A stretch of 64,000 nt of DNA from Morinoia aosen (GCA_030386875.1 CM059558.1:10673501-10737500), one strand, 5' to 3'. Numbered from the stretch's first letter, positions 21,375 to 34,129 are shown. Notes: generated by a model from the sequence alone, not told the origin. Program-made: numbers and translations.

Positions 21375-22590
21375 TTTCCGAAAAGTTAAGAGCTTTGTTC
21401 ATGGATAGTAATGGATTTCAGTGTGTTCATTCAGAACATTTTCTACCAGCTCTGATTGCTTAAAGTCCAAAAATTTCGTCTACGCACATCCCTTAGTCTA
21501 TAAGAATTTTTCCGAATTTAGTTACAGCATGTCACTATTTTTCGTTTTTAAAATCAGCAATAGTTAAACGTTATTTTTAAAAAAAGCAGGGAATGTACCT
21601 GAAATCTGCAGTATACTAAGCTTTTCCCTGAATACTTGAGTTAAATTATCAGAATGTCTCATCTATACTCTATGGATTTTCTACGGATTACTGAACATAA
21701 TTTTGAATGATGTTTAATTTGGCGATAAACGTGCTAAAAAGGGCCGAATAATTAATATACCCGCAAGCCGATTTTAAACTCGCCCTACGGCGGCTCAAAG
21801 CACTTCTCCAAAATATTTCTGCGAGGTTATTTCTAACGAAATGTTCGTGTTTGAGAGGTTCACTCAAACAGCGCCCCGTATTGGTATCCAGAGGGTGCCT
21901 TGCACGTTATTAGAGGAGTCAAAATGTTACTCGTTTGTCTCCATCCACATACGCGGATCCACTTTGATCTCATATCCTTGTTGGCCACGCTCTCCCTCCA
22001 GCACTGACATATTCACGGTTTGAAGCTATGCAGCTTCTGTACTCTGTACTGTCTCTTGAAGCATTGATCTCGCAATTTTATTTTATTGAGCTACTGCGTT
22101 AAAAAGTACTAGTTTTTTACCGAACCTTCCAAGAATTTACCCTAACCGAACTTGAATTAACATACCTTGAAAATCTACAGAGCTATAATTTCTTGGGAAT
22201 AGCCTCGAAAACTATATTCTAATATAGTAAACCCATCTACCATGCATGCATTTCAATTAATTTAAAATTAGGTATGAATGCTCATTGCTCCTCCGAATTC
22301 ATGGAACTAAATGCTATGCATCATTTCGTTGACTGAATGTCATTGACGCTAAGCCTTATGTCGTATAAAATGAGGGAATTACAAGTGAATGTTGAGAAGA
22401 AGGAAAATATGAGGCGTTCGTGGGATGGAAATTTGAGAGGATTGGATTTGGGAGTTGCATGAAAGTATGAAAGAAGTAAATTTGAATAAACACAGAGGGT
22501 CCTGCACTTCTGCCTATGCAGTGGTAGTGGAGATATGAATCCCAGAGCTAGAGTGGGTCATCAGAAGTGGATAAAGTTGATAAAATAGGG
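21375..22590. other. 3' flank of the synthetase gene, no further gene recognised
   Basis: Presumably includes the 3' UTR. I did not see a convincing AATAAA near the stop. No repeat match was noticed. Confidence 0.4.
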
Positions 22591-22760
22591 AAATGTAAAA
22601 GGCTATCCGTGAGTGCACAAAAAAATTACAAGAGAGTATGGTTGTGCTCATTGCAATGTATGGAACTGATACTTGGGGAGTGTAAGCGATGAATAAACGG
22701 AGGATGAATGAGTTCAGGATGAAGTGTATAAGAAACAGTGACACAACTAGGTAGTGTGAG
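22590..22760 (+). mobile_element. Non-LTR RT scrap
   Basis: The frame around 22632-22750 reads LIAMYGTDTWGV, stop, then MNKRRMNEFRMKCIR. This is the block between the RT thumb and C-terminus in the same LINE type as 2250-2350 (VLLYGAESWG, then RRKLDVFAMKCLR). No catalytic motif remains. Confidence 0.65.
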
Positions 22761-22974
22761 AAATAAGGCAATTGCAGCGAAGAATTTAACGGCTGGAGGG
22801 TTCTCGAATCATCATGGCAGAGCAGGGGCAAACTACAAGAATCCTCCCAGAGCTCTCATTAATTGAAGCCTATGATGAAGTCTGACCCAGAGGGCAAGGT
22901 TGTGTGAGCAGACGAGCTCGTCGTACTGGGGAAGTGCGACGCAGATGTGGCTGCACATGTGTGCCTACTCTTTG

Positions 22975-23800
22975 TGGAAAAGCTCTGTTTCATGCGTGAA
23001 CGGAGGGAGGAAGGGATGGTGGAATAGAGTGAAAGAAGGATGGAGGGAAAGAGAGAGGCGGAGGGAATGAGAGAGAAAGATGGAGTGAGAAATTGGTAAA
23101 ATGATGGAGAAGGGGAAGGATTAATTAAATAGAGGGAGGGAAGGAATAAGGGATAGGGGTGGGATGAAAAGTGGTAGAAAGATTTGGTGAGAAGGGAAAG
23201 GAAAAGTGAGGGTGAGAAGGATGTAGATAGAGACAGAGAGAGGGAGGAGTGAGAGAGAGATGGATAATGGGAGAGAGGAATGATGGAAGAGAAAGAGGGA
23301 TTGAGAGAATGACAGAGGTAGGGAGAATAGAAAAGAGAAAGGGAAAGAGGGAGTGAGTGAGGGACGGAGAGAGAAGGCGGAAGGGATTGATGTAAAAGGC
23401 AAGAAGAAAAAGAGAGATTGACAGAAGACAGAAGAAAAGGATGGAAGGATGGAGAAACAGAAGGAGAGAAAGAGCGAGAGATTGAAAAAATGAAAAAGAG
23501 AGGGAGGGATGGAAGTAGGGAGGGATGGATGGAGAGAGAGTGAAGAAGGAATTGGTAGAGTGCTGGTAATAGGGAGAAGGAAGAGTAAATGAAGTAGGAA
23601 AGGATGGAGGAAGGAGAGTAGGAGGGATGGAGAGAGTGGGAAGGAAAGAGAAAGAAATGGATAGAGGGAAGGATTAAGAAAGGTAGAGATGAAAAGAGGG
23701 AGGTATGGAGAGAGTGCGGAATAGGGGAAGAGAAGAATTGACGGAGAAAGGGATGCAGGTATAATGAGAGGGATAAAAGATGCAGTTCTGATAAAAGGTT
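22975..23800. repeat. Long purine-rich low-complexity tract
   Basis: About 800 bp of irregular GGAGAGAGGGA/GAAGGATGGA-type sequence with almost no pyrimidines on the plus strand. The 320-codon minus-strand frame across it is Ser/Leu/Phe/Pro low complexity, an artefact of composition. Such tracts can form triplex or other non-B DNA. Confidence 0.9.
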
Positions 23801-23956
23801 CAGACCGGCAAATTCATTCAAATTTTCACCGGGGAAAGAATAAGTTAGTAAATGTGGAGAGCTTCTTATCTATGAGTGTTTTCTTTTTAATGATTTTTTG
23901 TGCAGTTTTAGCATTCAAGTACCTCAGATGATAATCATGATTAACATCAGCGTAAC

Positions 23957-25464
23957 AAATTCGTCATGGAATATGGCAAAGACGTCTTTCCAACCGATGC
24001 TACTCCCTTTTTTGCAAGCCGTGTAAATCAACTAGATATGTAAAAACAATCGTTAAAACAACTGTGAATTCCGGCATGAGGTACTTTGTTTCGATGCACT
24101 GCAATTTCATGCAAAGCACAAGACAGTGGTGGTTCGGGCCTTTTCCGTACTGCAGGAAAACGATAGCTTAGCTGAGCCCTCTACTTCAGGGGATACCTTG
24201 ACTTTTTCAAAAGACCTTTGCAAAGCATTCGTCGGAGCGAATATCCTTTTCTGGAATTTAGAAAATCCTTTCGTGAAAACGTCTCTGGCGAAATATAAAA
24301 ATGAAAACATTGAATCCATTTGCAAGGAAAAAAGAAGCTGAAGCTTACAATGATACCACCGTGAGTAGAATTCGAGGAAATGTTGAAGTGATAGAGATAT
24401 GGGTCTCTACTGATGAAGCTACATATGCCACCGGACGACAGATAGCCACTGTCATTGTAGGTACCCTGGAAATCGAGAGTAAAAACAGATTCTATCTTCT
24501 AACCTCAGAAGAACTAGCAACTACAAATAGCACCGCCATTGCACGAGTTTTTACAGCTTCTCTTAGCATGCTCCGGACGGACAAAATTAAATTTGACAAC
24601 ATTCTTCTTCCATTTACCGATGCAGCTTCTTATATAAAGAAAGCTGCCGATGGTCTCAAGGTTCTCTATCCAATGATGATTCATTTGACCTGCTGAGCGC
24701 ACGCCCTCCATCGCATAGCTGAAGAGATCCTTTCTAAATTTCCTGATGCCGACAAGCTAATTTCAAATTGTAAGAAGGTATACGTAAAGACCCATTTTCG
24801 GATTAATTTATTCCGTGAAAAACTTCCTGAACTTCCCATGCCCCCACAGCCGATCCTCATACGATGGGGCACACGGCTTAGTACTTCTTTATACTATACC
24901 TCAAACTTTGACAGTTTGAGGAGTGTTTTCGATGAGCTGCGTAGTGAAGATGCATCGTCTATCAAGATCGTTAAAAAGCTCATTGAACAGCTAGCTTTGC
25001 CAAATGATCTTGCATTTATCACCTCCTGCTTTGCCAGTTTACCCAATGCAATCACCACATTAAAAAGCAGAAACTCTTCATTCATTGAAACGCTTGATTT
25101 GTTGAGAATACTGTCGATAATTTGATGACAACTCCAGGTGAGAAGCGTAATGCAATTAAAAATAAGTACGAACGTATCATTCGCAAAAAACCATGGCTAC
25201 ATACTTTGAAGACGATTCGAAATGTTCTCAAAGGGAATGGAGCAAAAGAACTCGCCGATTTAACCCCTAGCGAGGTATCATAATTCAAATATGCTCCTAT
25301 AATTTCTGTCGAAGTTGAGCGCTCATTCTCTAAACTTAAATTATTACTGTCTGATCGTAGACTCAGTTTGAACATGGATAACGTGAGAAAAATGTTCGTT
25401 ATTACTTTTAATGAGCCATTGGTGATTGTTGATGTTTATCCGTATGTTTCAGTGTGGGTGTTTT
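23957..25464 (+). pseudogene. hAT/CGBP1-like transposase pseudogene
   Basis: Recognisable from the start of a BED-like region (MEYGKDVFPTDATPFF near 23965) to the hAT dimerisation domain. Blocks in order: FSKDLCKAFVGANILFWNLE; WVSTDEATYATGRQIATVIVG (first acidic residue of the hAT triad); FTDAASYIKKAADGLKVLYP (second Asp) ending MIHLTC; stop; then AHALHRIAEE and PILIRWGT; then YAPIISVEVERSFSKLKLLL with LSDRRLSLN (hATC). Frameshifts occur near 24330 and 25110, with in-frame stops at about 24694 and 25280. In insect relatives the stop position holds a residue between the conserved Cys and Ala-His. No clear TIRs were seen. Not functional. Confidence 0.85.
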
Positions 25465-25928
25465 AGTTATCATTGTTACTATTCGATTTCTGATATTGCA
25501 TTCATCTGATTTTCTTTATCTCTGTAAGCTGATGTGATGTTTAATTGATATATATTACGCTAACTATTGTATTTTGTGATTATCCATTTCCTAGAAAGTA
25601 AGTAACAAGTATACGTAGGGTTTTCCACCCACCGGCAGTAATCTATATTAATTTGTTATTCCTGCAAAAGTCAGCATAAATGTCGTATTTGCCAATCTAA
25701 ACAGCCAAAAATGCCACTTTTATGTGTCATGTGCGCAACATTTCGTTGCAATAAATGTCATTTTTCAACGCCAGAAATGCCACAATTTTCGTGCCACAAA
25801 ATCCAGGCTCTAGTCATTACCACCTGCTTTCAACAACCATGGTCTCCAGATGTTAAAAGCATCCGGCAGACGCATTTTACTATGTCTGTGGCAAGGTTAT
25901 CAAAACTAGGGATGAAAAGTACTTTCTG

Positions 25929-26272
25929 AAAGATCACTGAAAATGCGCGAGGCCTATAATGCATATTTCGACATGCTAATAGGGGATCAGGACTAACCTT
26001 GGGCACCTCATTTCACCTGCGAACTCTGCAAAAGTACTTGAGAAGGTAAGAAAAATACATATATATATATATGTATTTTTCTTATATATATATGTATATA
26101 TATTATATATATGTATATATATATATATGTATATATATATATGTATTTTCTTACCTTCTCAAGTACTTTTGCAGAGTTCGCAGGTGAAATGAGGTGCCCA
26201 AGGTTAGTCCTGATCCCCTATTAGCATGTCGAAATATGCATTGTAGGCCTCGCGCATTTTCAGTGATCTTTT
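25929..26272. repeat. Large near-perfect inverted repeat with TA-rich centre
   Basis: Arms of about 130 bp (25929-26068 and 26140-26271) match with roughly one substitution (CCTATAATG against CCTACAATG) and one small indel, separated by about 70 bp of TA repeats. The arm sequence (GCGCGAGGCC, GGGGATCAGGACTAACC, CTTGAGAAGGTAAGAAAA) is not seen elsewhere in the window. Either a recent fold-back element or an assembly artefact. Confidence 0.9.
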
Positions 26273-26999
26273 AGATATGCTTTTTCATTTTAACATATCC
26301 TATCACACTGAGTTGAATGAACCGATATTTTTACTTATGTTTTCATTTTGCTTTTTTACAGGTTGGCTATGAGATTTGCAGAAAAGTTATGAGATTTACA
26401 ATACCCCGAACTTGGAGGGAGCCAGATGATAACTCAAGCAATTACTTTTTTGTATGGTAGAGCTTTAAGTAGAGAGTCCCCCATAGGAACTTTTTTATTA
26501 TTGAACTTGAAGCAATAAAATTTACTATACTAATAACAAATGCAATTTAAAATCTTTTATCTTCTATAAAAAATGCGATTTTCTTTGAAGAAAACGAGAT
26601 ATTCATGGAAAACGATGTTTTTTTTTCAAAATGCTTCTTCCCAGGTAGCAAGAAATTATTAGGTCAATATTGGGTTGATAATTATTTATTGACCTGATAT
26701 TGGAATCTTGGATTACAATAATTGGCAAATAACAAGACAATATCGAAAAAAGATAAATTTATTTATTATATCAACTTGTTATTGGGGCAATTTAGTAAAT
26801 AGTTTTATTTCTAATAATGAACTAACAGTGTATATATCTATGTACGATATTCATATAAGTGGAAACTATCTCATAATAATTAAAAGTATCGCAATTTAAT
26901 AAAATTTGTTAAAATATAAATTATTATTGCCCAAACATTGGGTTGATATCGTACGCCAATAATACGGAGTAATTTGTATAAAATGTACCAATTAAGATA

Positions 27000-28800
27000 A
27001 TGAATAGTTATTTAAGTCATTAATGAGTGCAGATATATTTGAAAGATATCAAGAAATGTGAATACGTTACAGTAATATGTATATTCAGAATTATTGTTAT
27101 CACAGGTTCACAGTTCTAGTTTTTTCAGTCGTTCAATGAGTTTCGAAGGTCTAGTTTTTACAAAAAATATGCTAAGATCGTTTGTCACATGTTACTATAG
27201 CAATAGATGTCCTTATGTATATCGAATTCCGATATACATATGTATAAAGGCATCGTTTTGATATGATGATGATGTAAAGCCATTTACATAGATGATATAA
27301 ATGACTTAATTTCGTAATGATGGTATTGAGTAGGCCTATTCCTACCATATAACCCATTTGGCATGCATCATTCTTTGAGTAAAGCGCTTTTTGGCAATTT
27401 TTCAAGCACGCATATATCTGCTGCTCAGATGAACGTAGCGTATGTGGTTGTTAAGTCTGATTGCACAATCCGGTATTGACATCAATCAACTGAAAAAATC
27501 ACAAATTCTAGTTTTATTTACCGAAACAAATTAATTTGTGTAAAAAAGCTGTTTAAAAATGTCAAAAACACAAATATACGTATTTTTAGGGTTAATTTTA
27601 ACGATTAATTGATCTATTGCTAATGCAGCCCTTAAGTTGGACGTCTTGTGTGCGATACGTCAAGCTCGGCAGCAGCCGTGGTGCAGCATGACTCAGGCGG
27701 GAATCGCGGTAGTTTGAATTTAACGACTGTCTGGAGTGAAGTTGTTGCTGTGCTCTTCAAGTTTAGGACATTCATTGCTTAGCTATCAACAGTAAGAGGG
27801 CAGTTAACGTGAAGTTGAATTTATTTAAGGGACTGAAGCAAACGTGTTACCATTTTTTTTGTTTCATTTGGTTTTCAACACCTATATTTTTGAAACGAAA
27901 ACATTCCCTGCGTTTCAAATTAAACCGAACTACGCGTAGACAAACGGCTTTCATACTCCCATAAAATATCGAGTAGACATAATTTGTATTACAACTCATT
28001 GTAATTCAGTTGTTCATGAATTAATGGTCCATAGAAATCCATAATCAGCATTCGTCATATTCGAGTTACTGTGCAGTGAAGGGCCTGAACACTAGACGTG
28101 AGAAACCTTGTTCTGAACGCATTGATACCAGTGGTGACCTGACACGATTGGTACAATTGAAAGTGTGGGAAGCATTGAAGAATTTTTTTTCCCAATTATT
28201 GATGTTGTAAATGAAGTTATAAATATCGTTTATCAAGACATGGAAAATATTTGTGAAACGATTTTTTTCCAACATGACAAAAGTTTTACAAGGGTCACAA
28301 AAGAAGTAGTATTTGCTTGGAGGGCTTCTCATTCAAAGTGTATTTTATTGAAAGTTTTGCAATTTTACAATGTGTGTAAATAACTACAATAATGATAGCT
28401 TTTTGAGTGATGCAGTGTGATCTCAACGCACATATGTAAGTTCTGACTATTACATTATTTGAGAAAACTTCAATTCTATTTCTTAAATTTTCTTATTTCA
28501 TTAATCGATTCAAGTTCTTTAACTTCTTACAAATTTTTTGTTATAATAGCTCAATGTATTGTACATATGTATTCTTAATTGTTGATGATAAGTGATATTA
28601 ATGTTTTATTAACTATTATTTTCTATATTTTCAATTGTACTTCTATTTTTCATTTTTATTGTCTAGACCAGTTGATTAACGGTTTATTCATTAAAATACT
28701 GCGGAAATACTACAAAAATGATAAAGAATTAATATGGCTTTCACAAAATTTTGAGGGAAAGATTTAGATATAAGTAAAGGTTTTGTTTTTTGCAAATTCT
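27000..28800. other. Interior of the 5-kb element, nothing recognised
   Basis: AT-rich with short frames (28165-28383, 27172-27405 and others) lacking motifs. 27600-27760 is slightly GC-richer. Confidence 0.4.
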
Positions 28801-28804
28801 AACA

Positions 28805-28951
28805 ATGAATAAAAGAGCAAAGAAAATCGTTTTAACAGAAATCATATTTCTTTAAAAAACATTTCAATAGAAAGAAACGTTTCTTTCATTGAAATGTTTT
28901 TTAAAGAAATATGATTTCTATTAAAGCGATTTTCTTTGCTCTTTTATTCAT
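28805..28951. repeat. 147-bp hairpin (fold-back MITE)
   Basis: ATGAATAAAAGAGCAAAGAA through AAATGTTTTTT-type sequence returns as its complement, ending TTCTTTGCTCTTTTATTCAT. The arms are about 70 bp around a short centre (GAAACGTTTC) with only a few mismatches. An RNA from either strand would form one long hairpin. Confidence 0.9.
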
Positions 28952-29004
28952 GGGAAAGATGTACATCCAAGCTAGCAAAAACACTACTCAATGACTCACA
29001 ACAT

Positions 29005-30070
29005 TCTTCCCTTTGGAACGTTTTTGCTGTGTGGTTAGGGCTGCCTAAGCTAATAATCTAATCTTTCCTTTTCACATTTTGGTAAGCATCAATGTTAGTG
29101 CCTGTTAGTGAATGACATGTATGGTACCATATTAAATTTTGAACCACACGTTATTCGTTAAGGAAGTCAGCCACAATGAGTGGGCTATGGCACCCATGAT
29201 ACCCTTCCGTAATACTCATTTGCAAGTGACAAAACTTAATTTGCTTACGTTCAATAAATTTTATTTGCATTAACATATTGCTCTTTACAGCACTTTTCAA
29301 TGTAAAAATTAAATTCTTTCAAATGGGGAGGTACTGACATTTAGAAATCTTACCAAGAGATCCCAATGAGAGTCAGAAAACATATACTGATCTACGATGA
29401 GCTCAACTTCTGCTCTTTCTCTGAGGTTACCCAGTCTAACTTTTTTGCCAGGGCATGCATAATTTTCGCTGCCCAAGCAATTCAATTACTTGGGCGGCGA
29501 AAAACATGCATTCAGGCTGCTAAAGTGTTAGACTGGGTTTACATGTACGAGTTCCAACAGTGATGTGGATTGGCGCTTCAAAAGACAAGGATGGTAACTT
29601 GAACGTTTTTAAATTTACTTACTTTATCATACCAAGTGAATGAATACTGCTCGCATTATGTTCCAATGCTGTGCTTGCTAACTATTAATGACTAATAAGT
29701 TTTGTGAGGGATTATCTGAATTAGTTGGCCTATCTTGTCAAAGGGACCAGAATGGGTCAAAATATTTAATTTCTATAGATTTATGTTGTCTCAAGTTTAA
29801 GTAATGAAAAGAACCCTATGAGTTTTCACTTCAATTCTTCCGACCTCTTAAAGATGCATGTGTATAGAGACGCAGGTAGATTGCAGCTAAATTTTTCTGT
29901 GACTATCAATAAATCATGTTTTTATACTCCTCTTCACTATGAAAAGCTCAAATCTACAGTAATACTACCATCTATCGTACTTTGTGCAAAAAATGGGAAA
30001 AGGTATAATTATTTTTCAGATTTATCATATGCGCCCCATGTCAATCCCACATCGGTGTCTACTTGGGTAT
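29005..30070 (+). repeat. Dispersed 1-kb repeat, copy with the empty MITE site
   Basis: Co-linear with 58975-60235. Shared landmarks are GGTAAGCATCAAT, GCCTGTTAGTGAATGACATG, AGTGGGC-TGGCACC-ATGATACCC, GTGATGTGGATTGGCGC, AGTTGGCCTATCTTGTCAAA, CAGGTA-ATTGCAGCTAAA and TACTTTGT. It ends with CCCATGTCAATCCCACATC. At 29848-29851 it has a single TTAA where the other copy carries a 221-bp insertion. Frames across it are not conserved as protein. Confidence 0.85.
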
Positions 30071-31122
30071 TGTTCGATTTTGCTGATATTTTGCACACCT
30101 TGTTTTTATTTTATCCTAAGTTTTTTTAAATCCTGCTCATTATCATTTCACGAATCAAAACTGGATTGGACGTTTTCACCTCCCTATCAGGTATGTATAT
30201 CTAAGTAGTATTTAGCTACTAGTAAGCTAGGCTAATATGGAAGTATCCACACATTAACAGTTATAATGGTGATATAAAAAAATGGTGACATAAAAGTAAT
30301 GGACTTGTATACATATATGTACCTTGAATATTATTTAAACCTGAATGGTAAGTGGCCCTGTTAAAGGAGACAATTCAAATTTTTTTTAGTTTGAACTTAA
30401 TCTGAAGCTACACTGAAAGTATTTTTATTTTGTTTCTTATTCAAACCGTATTTGTAATTTTTTTTAGTTCAAATGCAATAAATTAAATTCAAATTGTAAT
30501 CGAAATCATGTATTTTTTCATGTCAGTAATGAATATATTTTCACGCACATTGGATTTAGTATGACCTTAAGAAATTTTGAAACAAGCCCGCTAATATTCT
30601 TGAAGCAGTCATAATTTTTATACATATTTCAGCTGTAAATACAGTCGCCTTTAATCCAATATGTACCTCAGTTTTTTACTACTTAACCTTATGTAATTAA
30701 TAACTAAATTGGCTGCTCTTGAACATTAGCATTCGTGCCACAATGAATGATTTGGGCTGTCCTGAAACCCTCATTAATACCAAGATGTATCGTACTGACT
30801 ATTAGTCGTGAGCAAAACCGGTCCCTCACTCTTTTACAAAGGCAAGAACGAAGTTTCATTCAAGAACGAAATACTGGGAACTCGATTAGCTACATGTTTT
30901 CAATTTAATGTAAACTATGTAACCGCATTCTTTTTTTGCTTGCAATGAACCGAATTACTGTCGACACAAAACGAGCGGCTACCACGTTTGCCATCATCGC
31001 TGGCAGTATTTTTTTCAGTACTTTTTAATAAAATTATAGATAGTTAACTAATTTTAAATACATCATTATGCGCATTTTTGAGCTAAAATGATACATCTTT
31101 GGGGGACACGATTTCTTTTCAG

Positions 31123-31212
31123 GTCAAACTGGATCAAACCACATGTACAGGTTACCCGACTACTGGTACGTGCAACACAAAATTTGGACTTCTACCCTAC
31201 GATAGCAAAGAG
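31123..31212 (+). other. Candidate orphan exon (30 codons)
   Basis: Bounded by a good acceptor (tttcttttcag) and a plausible donor (gtttgt), phase 0 on both sides, fully open, with two Cys-containing segments (DQTTCTGYPTTGTCNTKFG). I do not recognise the peptide. It may be a real exon of an unrecognised gene or chance. Confidence 0.25.
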
Positions 31213-32340
31213 GTTTGTAATCATGGAATCATGGATTTTAGATAAAATTTGAATGATGTTTAGTTAATATTTTTAACCCAGTATCAGCTAATTATTGTGT
31301 CAATATTACATTGCTATTGAGGTGTTTCCTTAAACAACACTTTGGCTCAATAATTAATTTCTAATATCGCATCAATATTGAGAAGTATTCAAAGACCAGA
31401 AATACATATAATTCTGATAACTATGTTATCTTGATATCAGGAATTAAGTATAAGCCCAATTTTATTGTAGGGAACACCTCATTATCAAGTAGACATTGGT
31501 GCAACAATTAGTTGATATTGGGTTGATGATAATATTGTTATTGGGCCAATATATTTTTCCAATATCAACCGAATTTTCCAATATAAGTTATTGCACCAAT
31601 GTTCATTTTGAATATCCAGTCAATATTGAGACTGTATATTGGCTCGATATTAGGTCAATAAATTTTGCTACCTGGGAATTGTCGGAGAGTTTTTAAGCTA
31701 CAGTGATGATTTTGGTATCATTGGATGCGGAAAGACGTGGAAATTCCAAAAACTCCAACGGTTTTCCCTAAATTTCCAGTTTTGAATAAAAAAAAGAAAA
31801 ATAAAAAATATGAGAGCAAACCTAATTTTCGAAAAATTTCGGATTTATGACGTCATGTCTTTTGAACAATAGTGAATTTAGAAAAACGAGTAGAATTTTT
31901 AGAATTTCCACGTCTGTCCTCATCCAAAGACACCAAAATCATCATTGTAACTCAAAAACTGTAGGAGAAGAAGCATTTTGAAACCCCACATTCCGATCCT
32001 ATAACAAAAAGGAAATTAGGTAAACATAAACAATCGCAATTATTCTTCGTTATTATTTGTGGGGTCAGCTAGGACCCTTGAAATCATTATACAGTAATAA
32101 ATAGACGTAGAAGATGACATATCAACGTCGCGCCGTGAAGAAATAGCCAAGGGGTGTTGTAACATGATAAAATACCACTTCCCCTTCCCCTCCCCCCATT
32201 CTTCAAACCCCCATAGCGGGCGAACGAGCGAACATACGAACTTCATTTTTAACAGGATGTACCTGACCTCTTTCACCTCTTATAGCAGCTAAAATCCATT
32301 TGCCCCTCAAATTGTCAAATTTCTGGGGGGGACTCTCTCC

Positions 32341-32965
32341 TCAAAGTCGTTGAGCAGGCAAAAATGCGCTTGCTCTCATATATACTGACCTTCTGTCATC
32401 CATTGCGCCCCTGCCACACTCTTTGCTCCCCGTACCCACTCACATGTGAGAGAAAATGAAAGAAAAGAAATAAGAATAAACGGTTATTTCCAACGACGTT
32501 GCCACATGAGATATATACCAGCATATTGGCTTTTAAAAATTTCTTTATATATGACGTCCTAAGACAAACGTTCCATATGAGGAATACTAATCGACAAACT
32601 ATCCGAGTTGTAGAAATATATAAAACATACGAGGCGTACTAATAGACAAATTATACGAGGCGTACTAATAGACAAACCAAACATGGCGTGCTAATAGTTT
32701 AACTCTGTCAAGGGATAGTTGAATAAAAAATGAAAAATATAATTTCTTGGAAATTTTATACTACAAGAGATGGCTGACAACTTATAAATAATTCAAATAC
32801 TACCAAATAATTCTTCAGAACTCTCAAGTTATTAGTTGAATCGAAGTAAGAAAAAGACAAAAAACGCTATACCGGAGAACATTGAAACACCATTTAAATG
32901 ACAATTAAGTATTGAGAAAAGGTTAGTCACGAAGTAATTTATAAATAACATCGCGCAAAATAGCT
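32341..32965. other. No recognised gene
   Basis: AT-rich. It contains a short direct repeat of ACGAGGCGTACTAATAGACA-type units at 32625-32690 (three diverged copies of about 28 bp). Confidence 0.5.
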
Positions 32966-32969
32966 CGCA

Positions 32970-34075
32970 CATCTAGAAATGCGTAAACAAACTTACTCAC
33001 AAAAATGAAATTTTTGGCTTGTTCAGTATACGGACTTGAAGATAATTTTTTCACCAGCGCTTTATTTCACGTGTCCGTTTATATTTCTAATATCTTCAAT
33101 TCACAGAAATGCCCTCTGGGGTCGTGATAGATCCATTTTTGAATCATTAAGCATGAGCAAGAAATATATTTATTTCTGGAATTTTGTTCAGTGTTAACTG
33201 ATCGCAGAACTTTAGGTAAAATGTAATGTGTCTTGAGGTTTTGTTTTTACGCAAAAAATAGAATTAGAAACATATACTGCATATATGTATATATACGTGC
33301 GAACATGTACATGTGCATACAGATACATAGATATATGCGTGCGCACACATACACGCACACACTTACCCACAAGTATTCATATATATACGTATTGAAAATG
33401 AGCATAATAAAATACTAATAAACATAAAAAACAATCTTGCTCTTGCTATACCAAAAATGACAGTCAAGCTCTGAGTAATCGTAAGAAATAACCCGAGGAC
33501 ATATAAGGAACAGGAAAAACGACTTCGAAAAGCGTATAAATGAAGGCGCTTTTAATTATCTAAAAAAAATTTTAAGAAAACTCAAGTTAACGTCGAGGAA
33601 CAACAACAAAAATACATATTTCATATCCTCTCGGTATTCTCTGTAACATGCAGACATGCTTAAATGGGATAAAATGGAGATACAGTGTAAGCCGGATATC
33701 ACTTATGATTAGCAAATTTCTACAAACTTTTGGCAGAAATGCGTGAACAAGCAAATACTCAACTTCTAAATTCATAGCTTGTTCAACATACGGACAGAAA
33801 GATAATTTTACCACCATTCATATGCTCAAATTGAGCTTTATTTCATTAATTTTTTTTTTCATTTTTCCGTTTCAGAGAAATGCACCCTGGGGAAGTGATA
33901 GATCTATTTTTGAATCAGTTCGCCAGTGTAGTAAAATTAATTAACCGGATTGTTTTTATGTAAGAAAATGAAATAGAAACATGCATATCTATTTATGTAG
34001 ATTTAAATATACCTACATACGTACACACACACACATATTAATAAATAGATACAATTGAAAATAAATATAAGAAAG

Positions 34076-34129
<54 letters not shown>

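Larger units (their letters stand above)
26641..31676. mobile_element. 5-kb TIR element with TATTGG-rich subterminal repeats
   Basis: Both ends share CCCAGGTAGCAA in inverted orientation and then AGGTCAATA/ATATTGG motifs repeated many times in the first and last 150-250 bp (for example GATATTGGGTTGAT). Such clusters look like transposase-binding sites. The 5-kb interior holds a hairpin (28805-28951), part of a 1-kb dispersed repeat (29005-30070) and a candidate exon, but no transposase I can recognise. It is nested inside the GGAGAG-type element. A target duplication is not evident. Confidence 0.75.
26469..32340. mobile_element. TIR element (GGAGAG-type), second copy, split by a 5-kb insertion
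   Basis: The left part 26469-26640 (AGAGAGTCCCCCATAGG) and right part 31677-32340 (ending GGGGGGGACTCTCTCC) match the two sides of 17859-18704. This includes the CTACAGTGATGATTTTGG block and a GAACGAGCGAAC block. Flanking tetramers are ttaa (left) and tcaa (right). The intervening DNA is a second TIR element. Confidence 0.8.

Noticed and set aside
22859..23821. Long 320-codon minus-strand frame rich in Ser, Leu, Phe and Pro
   Set aside because: It is the translation of a purine-rich low-complexity tract; no domain, no codon periodicity beyond composition.
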